A stretch of DNA of 64,000 bases, taken from NCBI GenBank assembly GCA_001414345.1, contig LLCB01000308.1, positions 1-64,000 of the forward strand. The letters run 5' to 3'. The DNA comes from Hymenoscyphus infarciens. Taxonomy: Eukaryota; Ascomycota; Leotiomycetes; Helotiales; Helotiaceae. Positions 48,901 through 60,971 of this stretch are shown one piece after another; the first letter of the stretch is position 1, and every line of letters begins with the position of its first letter. Made by a program: the position numbers and the translations under genes. The notes below the pieces were generated by a model. That model did no database searches, was not told where the DNA came from, and saw nothing but the letters and a program-made list of their open reading frames with translations.

Positions 48901-49448
48901 CATTAGCAACTGTGGTATCAGCCTTCGCTTCCCGCGCAATCAATGTTCTCAACGATCCGCTGCATTGCCTTTACCCAAAGACCAACAAGTTCCTTTCGCA
49001 AGGGCCTACGTGGGAATTAGACAAAGTGCCTTTGATGTACAAAATCCTCGATGAATCTCCCAGCTTGGACGATGCATACTACCAGGAAACAAGTTGGCTT
49101 CTCACTGGGATGCTTGCTGGTCTTCGAACTACAGCAGATATGGCCATATATCGCAAGCGACGAGTCTTCGAGAAGCTCTTCAGCCTGTGGAACAGTGCTT
49201 ACCTTGCCCCCGGTTTACGTGACAAGATATTGCGGATACTTTTCAGAGCTACTACGATTGAAGGGGGAAGCACGACACTTATTACGAGATTTAGTAGCAT
49301 GACTTGGCTTCAAGCTCAGGTTGCATTAGGTGCGGGTATATCACTTAAGGTGTTGATGGAGAAGATCTTGGAGTCGTCAGATAAAAAGCGGGTTGGGAAA
49401 TGGGCGAAAGGTGTTGATGTTGTGAAGAAGGATACTTTGGAGTTTTAG
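45956..49448 (+). CDS. urb1: Urb1/Npa1, nucleolar pre-60S ribosome assembly factor
   Basis: Exons 45956-46145 and 46198-49448 give 1146 residues. A 52-bp intron with GTACGT donor splits a glycine codon. The N-terminus MGKRTADDIEDG is followed by a basic stretch. The Npa1 helical domain follows: LRQLLAFDQD, FKAFLDSFAISEHDNGRHTA, ILREYLDSFKPD and VPAVLALLLRTMSSILEFSE. Then YQRDIVSALTKDIKDDPPFV and TLKMHVLQDEALPRDAKTKV, and LLDLGLDSIEWMDKFTEQVP further on, as in Urb1. The C-terminal domain includes SWLLTGMLAGLRTTADMAIY and RRVFEKLFSLWNSAYLAPGL, both well conserved in this family. Yeast Urb1 works in early large-subunit assembly and snoRNP release in the nucleolus. This protein is shorter than yeast Urb1, as usual in filamentous fungi. 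Confidence 0.9.
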
Positions 49449-50290
49449 ATTTGTTTGTACAGATACCCAGAGGTCTTGTAGGTTTTTACAAGATAATTCT
49501 CGCATATCACGCTTTTTTGATTGGGTTATGATGACGTAAAGTGATTTTTTGGTACCTTTTGTGCAAGAAGATGGTGCGCTGTGGAAAGCTAAATAACTGT
49601 TCTGGCACATTCACAATATCACTCTGTCATTGAAGACTTTTATTTAGCGATTTAACTACCTGGTTTAACACATTTAATTGCCTGCCTTCTCAGCAATAGG
49701 CTTACCTGGCCAATAGGAGCGTTGAATTGCTCTCCAAAGTAATAACTTTATTTAAGGTTTGCTGCCTTGGCCTTAACCTAAGGCAGGGTCAGGCTCGGCT
49801 AAGCGATGCCGTCCTAAGTGGTGCACCTACACTGGGGAAAACGACAATACCTCACAAACACCATCAACACCATCCCAAAGCCCACCTACACGACACCTGT
49901 ACAACAGTGAGCCTTACCACCAGATACCTTTCTCGATTGCCATCCTCCCCACACCTTGATACGATCGCATCATTGTCTCTATACGGCTTCCAGCCTCGCT
50001 TTCGCAAACACAAACGGCGGTTTGCGCCTCGCGCCCAGCGTGCCTCGAAGACAACTTTGAGCAAAGGCACTTGCTCTTTGCTGTTTTTCTACTCTAGGAC
50101 GGCGATTCATCGATCCTGGAAACTGCTTTCACCCTTATCTGCCACCTCCTTCTCCCAGCTCGCGTTCCACATCGTCTTCGCCAGCTGCCACACCCCCTCT
50201 GTGTCAACATAGCCTCGCACGGGACAGGCTTTCCACGAAGCATATGAGTCTTTAGGATTGCTAGAAGACGAAGGATTTTATGCCATCACG
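49449..50290. other. Intergenic, leader of the eIF4E-binding protein gene
   Basis: 842 bp between two plus-strand genes. Past about 49840 the sequence is pyrimidine- and CA-rich as in a fungal leader. An open frame at 49727-50212 has no family character. A tiny frame (ATGAGTCTTTAG, about 50243) and an overlapping one from 50280 precede the main start. Confidence 0.5.
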
Positions 50291-50321
50291 ATGTCAATCC
50301 GATATACTCCAGATGAATTGA
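50280..50321 (+). other. Candidate upstream ORF overlapping the eIF4E-binding protein start
   Basis: An ATG at 50280-50282 opens a 13-codon frame ending TGA at 50319-50321. It overlaps the main ATG at 50291 in a different frame. A scanning ribosome that used it would miss the main start. Confidence 0.4.
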
Positions 50322-52875
50322 TATTCCTACGAGATTCACCCCTGGTGGTGAAACCCTCAAGCCTGCCACCAGCAGAGCAATGGATGGGGTAGGCTCATGC
50401 TCTTTGGCATGCGAGAGAACTCTACGCTAACATGTAGCAGAGCACCAGCAGATCCTACTCGTAATCTCTCCAAACCAACAAATGAGAAGGCGAAGAGCTA
50501 TGATTCTGACCTGATTTTAGATCAGCCAAACAAACGCCCAGGTGCTGAACGACATGTATCTCGCAACAGCGCTAGTACGTAATTCATCCTCCAATCACGC
50601 TTCAATATGCTAATGTTACACAGATCCCGAAGATATCATTCTCGGTCCCCCAAAAACCTCTTTCATGTCAGCCACTTCCATTCGAAGTACTGGTGGTAAA
50701 ACCTTCGACTCCCTTGATCGGACCCCGACCAGAGATGCTGGTGCACGCGAAAGATTTGATTTCCGCAGCGGCAGAAATGGCGAAGGAGAAAATGAGCGAC
50801 CACGAGATGGACGAAACAACAACCTACGTGTACGACGAAATGATGGCGACCAAGACAGCGATGGTTGGAGCACGGTCAAACCCCGCAAGAGTTTTGGCAA
50901 TGAAGGTGCAGAGAGATTTAATGGAAAGATGGGCTTGGACAGACACAAGGATGAACGAAGATTCAAGGATCGAGAAGATCGTGATGTAAAGGACCGACCG
51001 TCGCGGGGTTTTGACACCTATTCTAGGGACAAGGAAGCCGAAGACCAGGAACGAGATGGCCGTAGAAATGGAACGGGTCGTGGCCGAAACGAACCATCTT
51101 GGTTCAAGGATAGCGGAGATGGACCTACACCCTTGAAGGACCGTAATAGTAATGGAGACAGGTTCATGGATCGTAGCAGAGGCTGGCGAGAGAAGGAGCG
51201 CGAGGATAAGGACGACAGAGGTGGTGACAGAAATGACAGAGGAGACCGACGTGAGAGAGGCGATCGGGGCGACAGACGATGGGATAGGGATAGAGACCAG
51301 CGTCAAGAACGTGAACCTGAATGGTTGGCTGAGCCTGAGGAGGAAAAGCATCAAGCCCATACCCAGGAAGATTTCCAAAAGTGGAAAGAGCAGATGCAAG
51401 GAAAGGACAAGGCTACCAAGACTCCAATGGATGACATGCCCCCGGATACTGGTGGTGGGTTTTTTGGCCTGGAAACAACAGGACAAAAGGTAGAAACTCC
51501 GCTTGCTATTGATACTGGACCAGACAAGTTTTTCGGCAAGTGGGCTTCCCCAAAGGACGAGGCCAGTCCAGAATCCGGTATCGAATCTCGAAAGGAGGGC
51601 ATTACAAAAGCAAAGACTACCGGCAAAGCTTCTCGGTTTACATCATTCTTCACTACGCAAGAAGAACCTGTACGCCGACAAACAGAACCTCCACCACCTA
51701 TGCCAATGCAGCAAGGAGGAGGTTTGGAGGCGATGTTCGCCGGAGCAGGGACCAATTCTTCGTCGCAATCATCGGCAGAGAAAGAGGCCTTCCAAATGTT
51801 GCTCCAAAAGCTTCAGATGACCCAGCCATCTGGTCAGCCTAGCTCTACTCCACCTCCAAATCCCGCTATGCAGCAACACCAAAAGCCACCACCACAGGAA
51901 AAGCAGCAGAGCATTCCGGTTTCTACACCGGAGCCATTTCAACAATATCGCACTGAACGTCACGTCGAAGGTCGGCAACCTACAAATCCTTCTCATCAAG
52001 CAGTGCAAGATTTGCTTGCTCAACGACAAATTGCCAACAGCCAACCGCAATTAAGAGATAACATGAGAGAGATGATGCATGATTTGGGTGGTCAACGACA
52101 GAATGCAATGAGCCAGTCTTCGCAAAGATCTGATCAACCAGGACGAAACAGCCAATCAGAGTTCCTTATGGGTCTCATGAAGGCAGCTCCGGAGCCCCAA
52201 AGATCTGAGCAGGTTCTTCTGAGAATGCAACCAGGTCAGAAGTCGGCTGCCGAGCGACACATGCAACAACAACAACAACAGCAGCAACAGCAGCAACACC
52301 AACAGATGCTGATGGAGCAGCGTGAGCAGGAAATTCAAATGCAGCAACGAGAAGCCGCGGCACATCGGGAAAGAGAACGTTCCGCATCTCAACGACAAAT
52401 GCGCCAAGGCCCTCCAGGCTTCAATGATTTTGAACAACAAGCTTTCCAGCAGCGTGGCCCACCACAGCAACACGAAAGACAACCTGGAAACCCGGCTCAC
52501 CCAACCCAAATCCTGCAACGTCCTCCTCCACCAGGACTGGATCTTGGCTGGGACCGCCCTGCACAGCTCCCACCTCAACACCGTATCAACCCAAATATTC
52601 CTCCTCCACCTGGACTCGCCAATGGACCAAACCGCGCGATGCCAATGCCGCAACAAATGTTCCCACCTGGATTCCCAATGGGCAATTTCCCACCTGAAAG
52701 CATGGCAGGTCCACCCCGCATGGGACCTGGAGGTTTCTTCGGTGCTCCACCACAGGCTCCACCGGGTTTCTTACCACCTGGAATGAATGGCTTCCCCGGC
52801 CCAGAGAGCATGGCATTTGGTGGACCGTTTGATGGAAGAGGCCCCCCTCCACAGGGCAACTTCCGGAGACAGTAG
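50291..52875 (+). CDS. eIF4E-binding translational regulator, Eap1 / 4E-T-like
   Basis: Exons 50291-50388, 50441-50574 and 50624-52875 give 827 residues. The first exon reads MSIRYTPDELIFLRDSPLV. YTPDELI is a canonical eIF4E-binding motif (Y-x4-L-hydrophobic), followed by the LRDSP seen in 4E-T and Eap1 relatives. An Arg/Asp/Glu-rich middle (about 100-300) with RDGRRNGTGRGR and long D-R repeats ends at REPEWLAEPEEE (about 306), like the PEW motif of 4E-T. KTQEDFQKWKEQM-type helix follows. A poly-Gln tract lies at about 624-635. The Pro-rich C-terminus holds several PPG-hydrophobic motifs (PPPGLDLGWD, PPPGLANG, PPGFPMG, PPGFLPPG), the class bound by GYF domains such as yeast Smy2. It probably represses cap-dependent translation or joins mRNA decay bodies. 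Starting only at the internal Met near 50665 would lose the eIF4E motif. Confidence 0.85.
52262..52313 (+). repeat. CAA/CAG trinucleotide run (poly-Gln) in the eIF4E-binding protein
   Basis: About a dozen glutamine codons mixed CAA and CAG, interrupted by one His codon, in exon 3. The mixed codons make it less prone to slip than a pure run. Confidence 0.85.
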
Positions 52876-53919
52876 ATCTACAATCTCTCGTACTGGATCT
52901 CATACTGGACTGAACAAGAGTTATATCATTGATTATTAACTTTTTTTCATATGAAGAATGAAATATGGCAAATGAATGGACTTTGGGGTATTTTGAAATG
53001 AATACACTGGGGGGAGGAGGTACGGGGAAAGATGACAGTCAGCTCTTTGTAATTATATTTGTTCCCGTGAGGTTGAGATGCTAGGTAGAGGATGCTACTT
53101 CTACCTAGATAGTACGCCAGCGTTAGGTTGATATTATTCAATGAGAACTGTATCACTGTCATGTTTTGTTCTATGCCTGTGAAGTGACGAATGCTTATAC
53201 TTCTCCCTGTCACCCTTTCTTGCTGGAGGGTCTCTCTTTGAAACATGTCACTCCCAACTCTCTTCTCAGCCTTGATTTACGCCTTCATCCATTTCCCGGC
53301 TCACCAAGAACGGAACTAGTTGATTATTTACTAGAGGTCAAGGAATCTCCCCGCATTTTCCCTTGGCCTTGAGGGTATGCTCGTGGTGAATCTAGCGTAT
53401 TTCTCCATCTCGAAATTGAGCGATAATTTCACTAACAACTATCACTGTATCTCTGATTCACATAGTTCAATGTGATACTGAGATCTTTATAATTTCATTG
53501 CTTTATCTACATGCTATCTACTACTCTTATAAATTAATAGCGTTTCTCTGAAATTATAAGCACAATCTCCCCATCCATACAACCAGTTAGCAACCCAACC
53601 GCACATATACCATACCAATTTGATACCAGCCAAACCAGCCGAATTCCTTCCCCCCTCTCTCCACCCAAATTTTGCTTGCTCGATAATGCCAAACCAATGT
53701 TTCAGGTTTGCTCGCACCCTCGAAATAGCATTTTCTTCTGTGCACATGATTCGGTATACACATCGCTATGCGCTCAACGCCTTGCTATGCTCACATTTCC
53801 CTCCTACCCGCCTTAAACAGACAAATGCGCCCTTTGCAAAATCCAAACATCCACTGGACTGTTCAAATCCGCCATGAATGCTCGTACCTTCTATATATAT
53901 CTCACGAACCATTCCTGCC
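52876..53919. other. Convergent intergenic region, no gene seen
   Basis: A 1-kb spacer between the stops of the eIF4E-binding protein (+) and Sec1 (-). TTTTTTTCAT near 52940 may be part of the polyadenylation region. Short open frames have no family signature. Confidence 0.5.
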
Positions 53920-56358
53920 TCACGATTTATCCTTTCGTTTCCCAAAGAAGCCCCTTTTCTTCTTCTCTTTCTCCTCGCCCTCATGTTTATCATGTTTACT
54001 CTTCTTATCGGGTTTATGGTTATCACTGCCATTCGGAGTACCAAGCTGAATAGGTTGTCTTCCAGAACCAGAATTCATACTCATAGCCGCCATCTGTGAC
54101 GTAGGAGGTTGCGAAGAAAGTGCCTTCCCCGACGGCGATAGACCTCCAGCTCCACGCATAGGAAGACCACCCAGTCTCGAAGTCGGCATAGCTTGCTGAA
54201 GAGGTTGTACAGGACGAGCTTGAGGTGGAGGCGGATCGTTTTTCATAAAGAGGTAATCAGGAGCTCTAGGTTTCGGACCGTCAATTGGGAGATGTAATGC
54301 CATTCTATCGACATCGAGGTCTTGAATTTGTCGTACGAATACTTCAGGGGTTTGCATGTGACTGGTAAGCAATATCACATCTCTTCCTCGGGTGTTGGCG
54401 ACTTCGTAGCATGATCGGGCTTCGGAAAAGGTTGCTCCTCCTGCCATGAAGACGAATATTCTTTGTCGGTTGTCTACTGTGGACATGCGGTTTCGAGCCC
54501 ATGTTGGTTTAGCGCTTCGGAGAGAGGTTTGGGACTGGAGAGCGAGTTCTGCAGAGTTGTCGGTTGGTGGTATTAGGTATGGGAAGAGTGACTGATCTAG
54601 GGTGCCTTTGGTCAGCTCCTCGAGCATCAATTTGACATTTGGCTCAAATCGAGAAAGTGCGAATTCTTCGTCCTGGGCGGTCGGAGCCGCTTTCTTTGCG
54701 AGGATTGGTGGTGTGCTAAGTTGTTTGTCTTTTACGTCCGCTTTGAGGGTTCGACCCCCGAGTAAGTCCAAATTCGTGACCACGTTCGCATTGACCGTTT
54801 CGTGTGGGAGTCCAGCATGGAGAAGCAGTCTTTCAATGTCCTCTTGTATCACCCCCTCACGGTACAAACAATACATCATGATCAGGCGTAACCTGTCTGA
54901 GGGACCAATACTCGGGTCATCCAGCATTTTTACAACCTGATCCGCCATGTTTTTAGGCTTCCGGAAATCCTCATCCAGGCCAGTAGCCAGCGTTTGTTCT
55001 ATCAACGCTAGATCTGGCAACTTGTGTTTCTCGAAAATGTTCATGCATTCCTGAGCCATACTCAAATGCAACGAATATGCTTCTTTGAGTTCCTGAAATT
55101 GCGGTAAACCTGCCAACATGTCCTTGATGGCATTCAAACTTGTCGCATCGCCTTCGGTGTTTGTAAAGTGTGGGTTTTCGTCGATAAATCTTTGGAAATC
55201 GCCCATTAATTTCTCGATGGTGTCCTTCATGTGCCGATGTCGGTTTTCCACCCAAATTTTGTCCTTCTCCCCAATTTCCATATCTTTTTCTTCTTGTCTC
55301 CCGGCGCCTTCGTTGACAACTGTGGTGTATAACACCTTTTCACCTTCCTTTATTGGCAGTAGATCGTGAGCCATGGCCTGATATGTAAATTCGTGCAGCA
55401 GCGGGGACATCAAATCGAAGGACCGATCGGTAATAATGAGGACTCCTTGAGGCCGGGAGCTGGGAGGTGGAAATCCGGGGTTGTATCGCATATATAAATC
55501 TAATTCATCCTGCACTACTTCCGCCAAGTATTTGCTGAGAATCCTTGCGCCGTATTGATCTTGGTCTGACGCGTTTCGGGGGGTGAAAGGGCGAGGTTGG
55601 TAGTATCGTACTTTGGGGTTTTCGTTTAGTGAGACGCAAACATCTACTATCTGTATCGAGTCAGCCTCTGTATATACCAAATCAAAGTGTGTCACTGACC
55701 TGTTTGGCAAGCACAAGCACATGGGGGGCCACGAGGTTGTTGCAGCTTGGGTTGTATAACATTTGGAAACTGTAAGGATCGCGGAATGTTACCAGGTTCG
55801 ACTCGCGGGGGAAATAGTCCACGGCTAGAGTGTAGAATCCTGCCATTTGTTCCTGTGCCATGTCTGAACGGTCGATTCGGTCGCGTATTTTGGGCTCGAG
55901 GAAAGAGGTCCATACTAGATATGAATTTCGGTATCTGTGGCGCTCGAAATCTGCCATGAGGCAATCGACAATATGTGGTTTCGGGCTCAGCAGGTATATA
56001 GCGTCCATACCTTGGTTCATCTCCCGCCTGTCCTCAATCTTCTCGATATCTTGTGGAATTTAGCTGTTGTTCGATCGGGATTTGTTCCCACACGTACTCG
56101 CAATATTCTCGTTGAGAATGTCATCTTCCTTGACCACATTGTCTAATATCTTCTTGGAGAACTCGTCGATGACCAGCACCTTCCACTATGGGCGGTCAGC
56201 AGAGCTCAGAGGGGGCGTGAAGCAGGAAACTTACGTCGCCCCGAGTGATTGATTTGATAGTGCTGATAATTACTGGCATGCGGGTAAGTGGCATGCAAGA
56301 ACAAGTGGTGAGGTGTGCCCTTACTCTCGCGCTGCTCGCGGATCACTGAGAGCCCCAT
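53920..56358 (-). CDS. sec1: Sec1/Munc18 protein of exocytosis
   Basis: Five exons, 56325-56358, 56235-56272, 56098-56185, 55700-56049 and 53920-55650, join to 746 residues. Donors are GTAAGG, GTAAGT, GTACGT and GTCAGT. The protein begins MGLSVIREQREIIISTIKSI, then WKVLVIDEFSKKILDNVVKE and GMDAIYLLSPKPHIVDCLMA, the domain-1 signature of exocytic SM proteins. YQPRPFTPRN and PQGVLIITDRSFDLMSPLLH (domain 2/3 border), WVENRHRHMKDTIEKLMGDF and RIFVFMAGGATFSEARSCYE (domain 3b) follow. The last 120 or so residues are Pro/Gly-rich and end in a strongly basic tail (KHDKHEGEEKEKKKRGFFGK), beyond the SM core and typical of filamentous fungi. Sec1 binds assembled plasma-membrane SNARE complexes and drives vesicle fusion at the hyphal tip. 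The four introns lie in the first 240 codons. Confidence 0.93.
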
Positions 56359-56610
56359 CCTGGCGAAGAGGATCCGCCTCGAAAGACAATCCCGAGTGCA
56401 GTCGTTCTATAGTATTTGTCAAGAATCGTGAGTTGGAGTCGTCAAGCATGAAGATTGAGAATTCGATTGTGTACGTCTAGGTCTCGAGGGCAAAGCGTCG
56501 TGTCAGGTAGTTCGTGGATTATGCTCCTTAGCGGGGTCTTCTGTTGCGACCAGAAACATCGACGTTTCGGCGAGCCTCATCCTGTGGCGGTGCACTTTTT
56601 GCCGCGGCTA
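56359..56610. promoter_or_regulatory. Sec1 upstream region bordering the satellite
   Basis: About 250 bp of ordinary composition precede the Sec1 start before base composition turns abruptly AT-rich at about 56610. The essential Sec1 promoter is thus squeezed against the satellite. No clear TATA box. Confidence 0.45.
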
Positions 56611-59600
56611 TATTCTACTAATATATAACTAGTTTTTATAGGTTTAGTTTTAGTATTTAATAGCTTTTAGTATAAAGAAGTTAAAAAAACTAGTTATAAC
56701 TAGCACTTTTATTATAAAGTTAAATATTTATTAAAGATAATTTAATTATAAAGTTATTTAAAAGATTTATAAAATACTAATATATAACTAGTTTTTATAA
56801 TTTTATTTTTAGTATTTAATAGCTTTTAGTATAAAGAAGTTATAGAAACTAGTTAATAACGAATACTTTTATTATAAAGTTAAATATTTATAAAGTTATT
56901 TAAAAAATTTATAATCTACTAACTTTTAACTAGTTTTTATAGTTTTAGCTTTAATATTTACTAGTTCTTAGTATAAAAAAGTTAGCTAAACTAGTTAGTA
57001 ACTAGTACTTATCTTATTAACTTAGTTATTTACTAAATAGAATTTAATTATAAAGTTAATTAAAGAATTTAAAAGTAAATAGTTTATAACTAGTTTTTAT
57101 AGTTTTTACTTTAATATTTAATAGATTTTAGTATAAAGAAGTTAAAAAACTCGTTTATAAGTAATAGTTTAATTAAAAAGTTTAAAATTTACTAAATATA
57201 ATTTAACTATAAAGTTATTTAGAAAAATTATAATCTACTAATATATAACTAGTTTTTATAGATTTAGTTTCTGTATTTAAAAGTTTTTAATTTAAAGAAG
57301 TTAAAAAGAAGAGTTAATAACTAGTATTTTATTATAAAATTAGAGAGTTATTAGATATAATCTAAGTATAAAATTAATAAAAAGAATTATAATTTACTAA
57401 CTTATAACTAGTTTTTATAGATTTAGTTTTAAGATTTAATAGTTCTTAGTTTAAAGATAGTATAAAAACTAGTTAATAACTAATAGTTTTATTATAGACT
57501 TAGTTATTTATCTAATATAAAGTTATTAAAAAGATTAATATTCTACTAGCTTATAACTAGTATTTATATTTATAGTTTTAATATTTAATAGATTATAAAA
57601 TAAGAAACTTAAAAAAAACTACTTAATAACTAAGAGTTAATTATAGACTTAGTTATTTATTAATTATAAATTTATTAAAGAAGATTATATTCTACTAAGT
57701 TATAACTAGTTTTTATATTTTTACTTTAAAAGTTTAATAGTTTTTAGTCTAGAAAAGTTAAAAAAACTTAGTAATAGTAAGTAGTTTTATTATAAACTTA
57801 GATATTAATTAATTATAATATAATTATAGAATAATTTGAAAAAAATAGCTTATAACTAGTTTTTATATCTTTAGATTAAAGATTTAATAGTTTTTAGTAT
57901 AAAAGAGTTAAAAAAACTAGTTAATAATTAATAGTTTTATAATAAGCTTAGTTATTTACTTAATAGAAAGTAATTAGAATAGTTTATATTCTACTAGTTT
58001 ATAACTAGTTCTTATATCTTTAGTTTAAAGCTTTAATAGGTTTTAGTTTAAAAGATTTAAAAGAACTAGTTAATAACTAGTAGTTCTATTATAAACCTAG
58101 TTACTTATTAAAGATAATTTAATTATCAAATAATTTTAAAATAGTATATAACTAGTTTTTATATCTCTAGTTTTAAAATTAAATAGCTTTTAGTATATAA
58201 AACTTAAAAGAACTACTTAACTACTAATAACTTAATTAAAAAGTTAAATATTTAATATAATTAATTTACTTATTAAGAGATTTAATAAATTTATAACTTA
58301 CTAACTTATAACTAGTTTTTATATCTTTTAATTTTAAATTTAATAGCTTTTAGAATTAATTATTATAAAATTTAAAGAATTTATAATCTATTAACTTTTA
58401 ACTAGCTTTTAGATTTTTATTATTAGAGTTTTATAGCCTTTAGTATTAAAAGTTAAAAGAACTAGTTAATAACTAGTAGTTTTATTATAAACTTAGTTAT
58501 TTATTAAAAATAATTTAATTATAAAATAATTATAAAAATACTTTATAACTAGTTTTTATATCTTTATTATTAGATTTTAATATTTCTTAGTCTAAAAAAG
58601 GTAAAAGAACTAGTTAATAACTAAAGCTTTAATTAATAGGTTAAAAATTTAATATAAATAATTTAATTATTAAGAAATTTGAAAAATATATTATTTACTA
58701 GCTTTTAACTAGTTTTTATGTCTTTATTTTTAGATTCGAATAAATTCTATTATATAAAAGTTAAAAGAACTAGTTAGTAATTAAAGTATTAATTAAAAAG
58801 TTAAATATTTAATATATATAAATTAATTATTAAGAAATTTAAAAAATATATAATATACTAGCTTTTAACTAGTTTTTATATCTTTATTATTAGATTTTAA
58901 TAAAGTCTAGTATATAAAAGTTAAAAGAACTAGTTAGTAATTAAAGCTTTAATTAAAAAGTTAAATATTTAATAAATATAAATTAATTATTAAAAATTAT
59001 AAAAATATATAATCTACTAGCTTCTAACTAGTTTTTATATCTTTATTATTAGATTTTAATAGTTTTTAGTATATAAAAGTTAAAAGAACTAGTTAGTAAC
59101 TAAAGCTTTAATTAAAAAGATAAATATTTAATATAATTAATTTAATTATTAAGAAATTATAAAAATATATAGTCTACTAGCTTCTAACTAGTTTTTATAT
59201 CTTTAATATTAGATTTTAATAGTTTTTATTATATAAAAGTTAAAAGAACTAGTTAATAACTAAAGCTTTAATTAAAAAGTTAAATATTTAATATAAATAA
59301 TTTAACTATTAAGAAATTTATAAAATATATAACTTACTAGCTTCTAACTAGTTTTTATATCTTTATTATTAGATTTTAATAAAGTCTAGTATATAAAAGT
59401 TAAAAGAACTAGTTAGTAATTAAAGCTTTAATTAAAAAGTTAAATATTTAATAAAAATAAATTAATTATTAATAAATTTATAAAAAATATAATTTACTAG
59501 CTTCTAACTACTTTTTATATCTTTAAAATTAGATTTTAATACTTTTTAGTATATAAAAGTTAAAAGAACTAGTAGAAAGTATAGCTTTAATTAATTAAAT

Positions 59601-60360
59601 AAATATTTAATATAATTAATTTTATAATTAAGAAATTTATAAAATATATAGTTTACTAGCTTTTAACTAGTTCTTATATCTTTAATATTAGATTTTAATA
59701 GTTTTTAGTATATAAGAGTTAAAAGAACTAGTAAGTAATTAAACCTTTAATTAAAAAGTTAAATATTTAATTTATATAAATTAATTATTAAGAAATTTAT
59801 AAAATATATAGTCTACTAGCTTCTAACTAGTTTTTATATCTTTATTATTAAAGTTTAATACCTTTTAGTATATAAAAGTTAAAAGAACTAGTTAGTAACT
59901 AGAGCTTTAGTTAATTAAATAAATATTTAATATAATTAGTTTAATTATTAAGAAAATTAAAAAATACATAGTCTACTAGCTTTTAACTAGTTTTTATATC
60001 TTTATTATTAGATTTTAATACTTTTTAGAATATAAGACTTATTAATTAAAAAGTTAGATATTTAATATATATAAATTAATTATTAAGAAATTTATAAAAA
60101 AAATAATTTACTAGCTTCTAACTAGTTTTTATATCTTTAATATTAGATTTTAATAGTTTCTAGTATATAAAAGTTAAAAGAACTAGTAAAAACTATAGCC
60201 TTAGTTAATTAAATAAATATTTAATCTAATTAGTTTAATTATTAAGAAATTTATAAGATATATAATTTACTAGCTTCTAACTAGTTTTTATATCTTTAAT
60301 ATTAGATTTTAATAGTTTTTAGTATATTATAGAGTTAAAAGAACTAGTAAGTAATTAAAC
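56611..60360. repeat. AT-rich satellite array, about 24 monomers of about 160 bp
   Basis: The block TAACTAGTTTTTATATCTTTA recurs with near-constant spacing: aligned starts at 59021, 59181, 59341, 59501, 59660, 59820 and 59980 give 159-160 bp. The first monomers (56627, 56786) show the same period. Each monomer also carries GAACTAGTTAGTAAC and a run ATTAAAAAGTTAAATATTTAA. One unit near 60000-60114 has lost about 26 bp. Monomers near 58.9-60.3 kb are more alike than those near 56.6-58 kb, so the array is older on its left side. Almost no C or G remains except within CTAG. Confidence 0.92.
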
Positions 60361-60971
60361 CTAAGTCTTATTCTCGACAAGATTTTACGTTATACTACTT
60401 CTCTATAAACTAAAAACAGAGAGAGTAGTATAGATCGGTTTTATACTACCTTATAAGTACTATAAAACTAAGACTAAGAAAATACTTTATATAAGCCTTT
60501 ATACTATAAACTATACACTCTTTAAGATAGGCTTCCTAGAAAATTTCTATCTATTTTATTTTAATAGGTTAGAGGTACGTTTTCCTACTTAGTAATCCTT
60601 TCTTATTTCCTTCTAAGACTACCTTCTTTCTTAACTTTAAATACGTGTATTATAACTAATACTAAATAAAAACTAATAATAAATATAGAATACTATAGTT
60701 AACTATTAATAGTACTATAATATATAATAATATTCTAATATTTACTAAAGTAAAGCTTTATATATATTATTCTAGTTTTAGGAGTTAGTATAGTCTATAT
60801 CTTCTTCTACCTAATAAGTAGTATAGGATTAATAGTTAAAAACTACTTTATATTAGGTTTTATACTATAATATATATATACTTTTAAATAGACTTTATAG
60901 AATATTTATATCTATTTTATCTAATTAGTTTAGAGTTATATAGTTCTACTTACTAATAATTCTATCTTACT
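60361..60971. repeat. Imperfect direct duplication before the telomeric block
   Basis: Segments at about 60480-60610 and 60850-60970 align with many transitions. Shared landmarks are TTTATACTATAA, TATCTATTTTATYTAAT, TTAGAG and a CTACTTAST-AAT-CTTTCTTA end. They are two degraded copies of one unit about 365 bp apart. Confidence 0.55.

Noticed and set aside
49727..50212. 161-residue plus-strand frame upstream of the eIF4E-binding protein
   Set aside because: The composition is that of a pyrimidine-rich leader (His/Pro/Ser/Thr). No motif, and it overlaps the probable 5' untranslated region.
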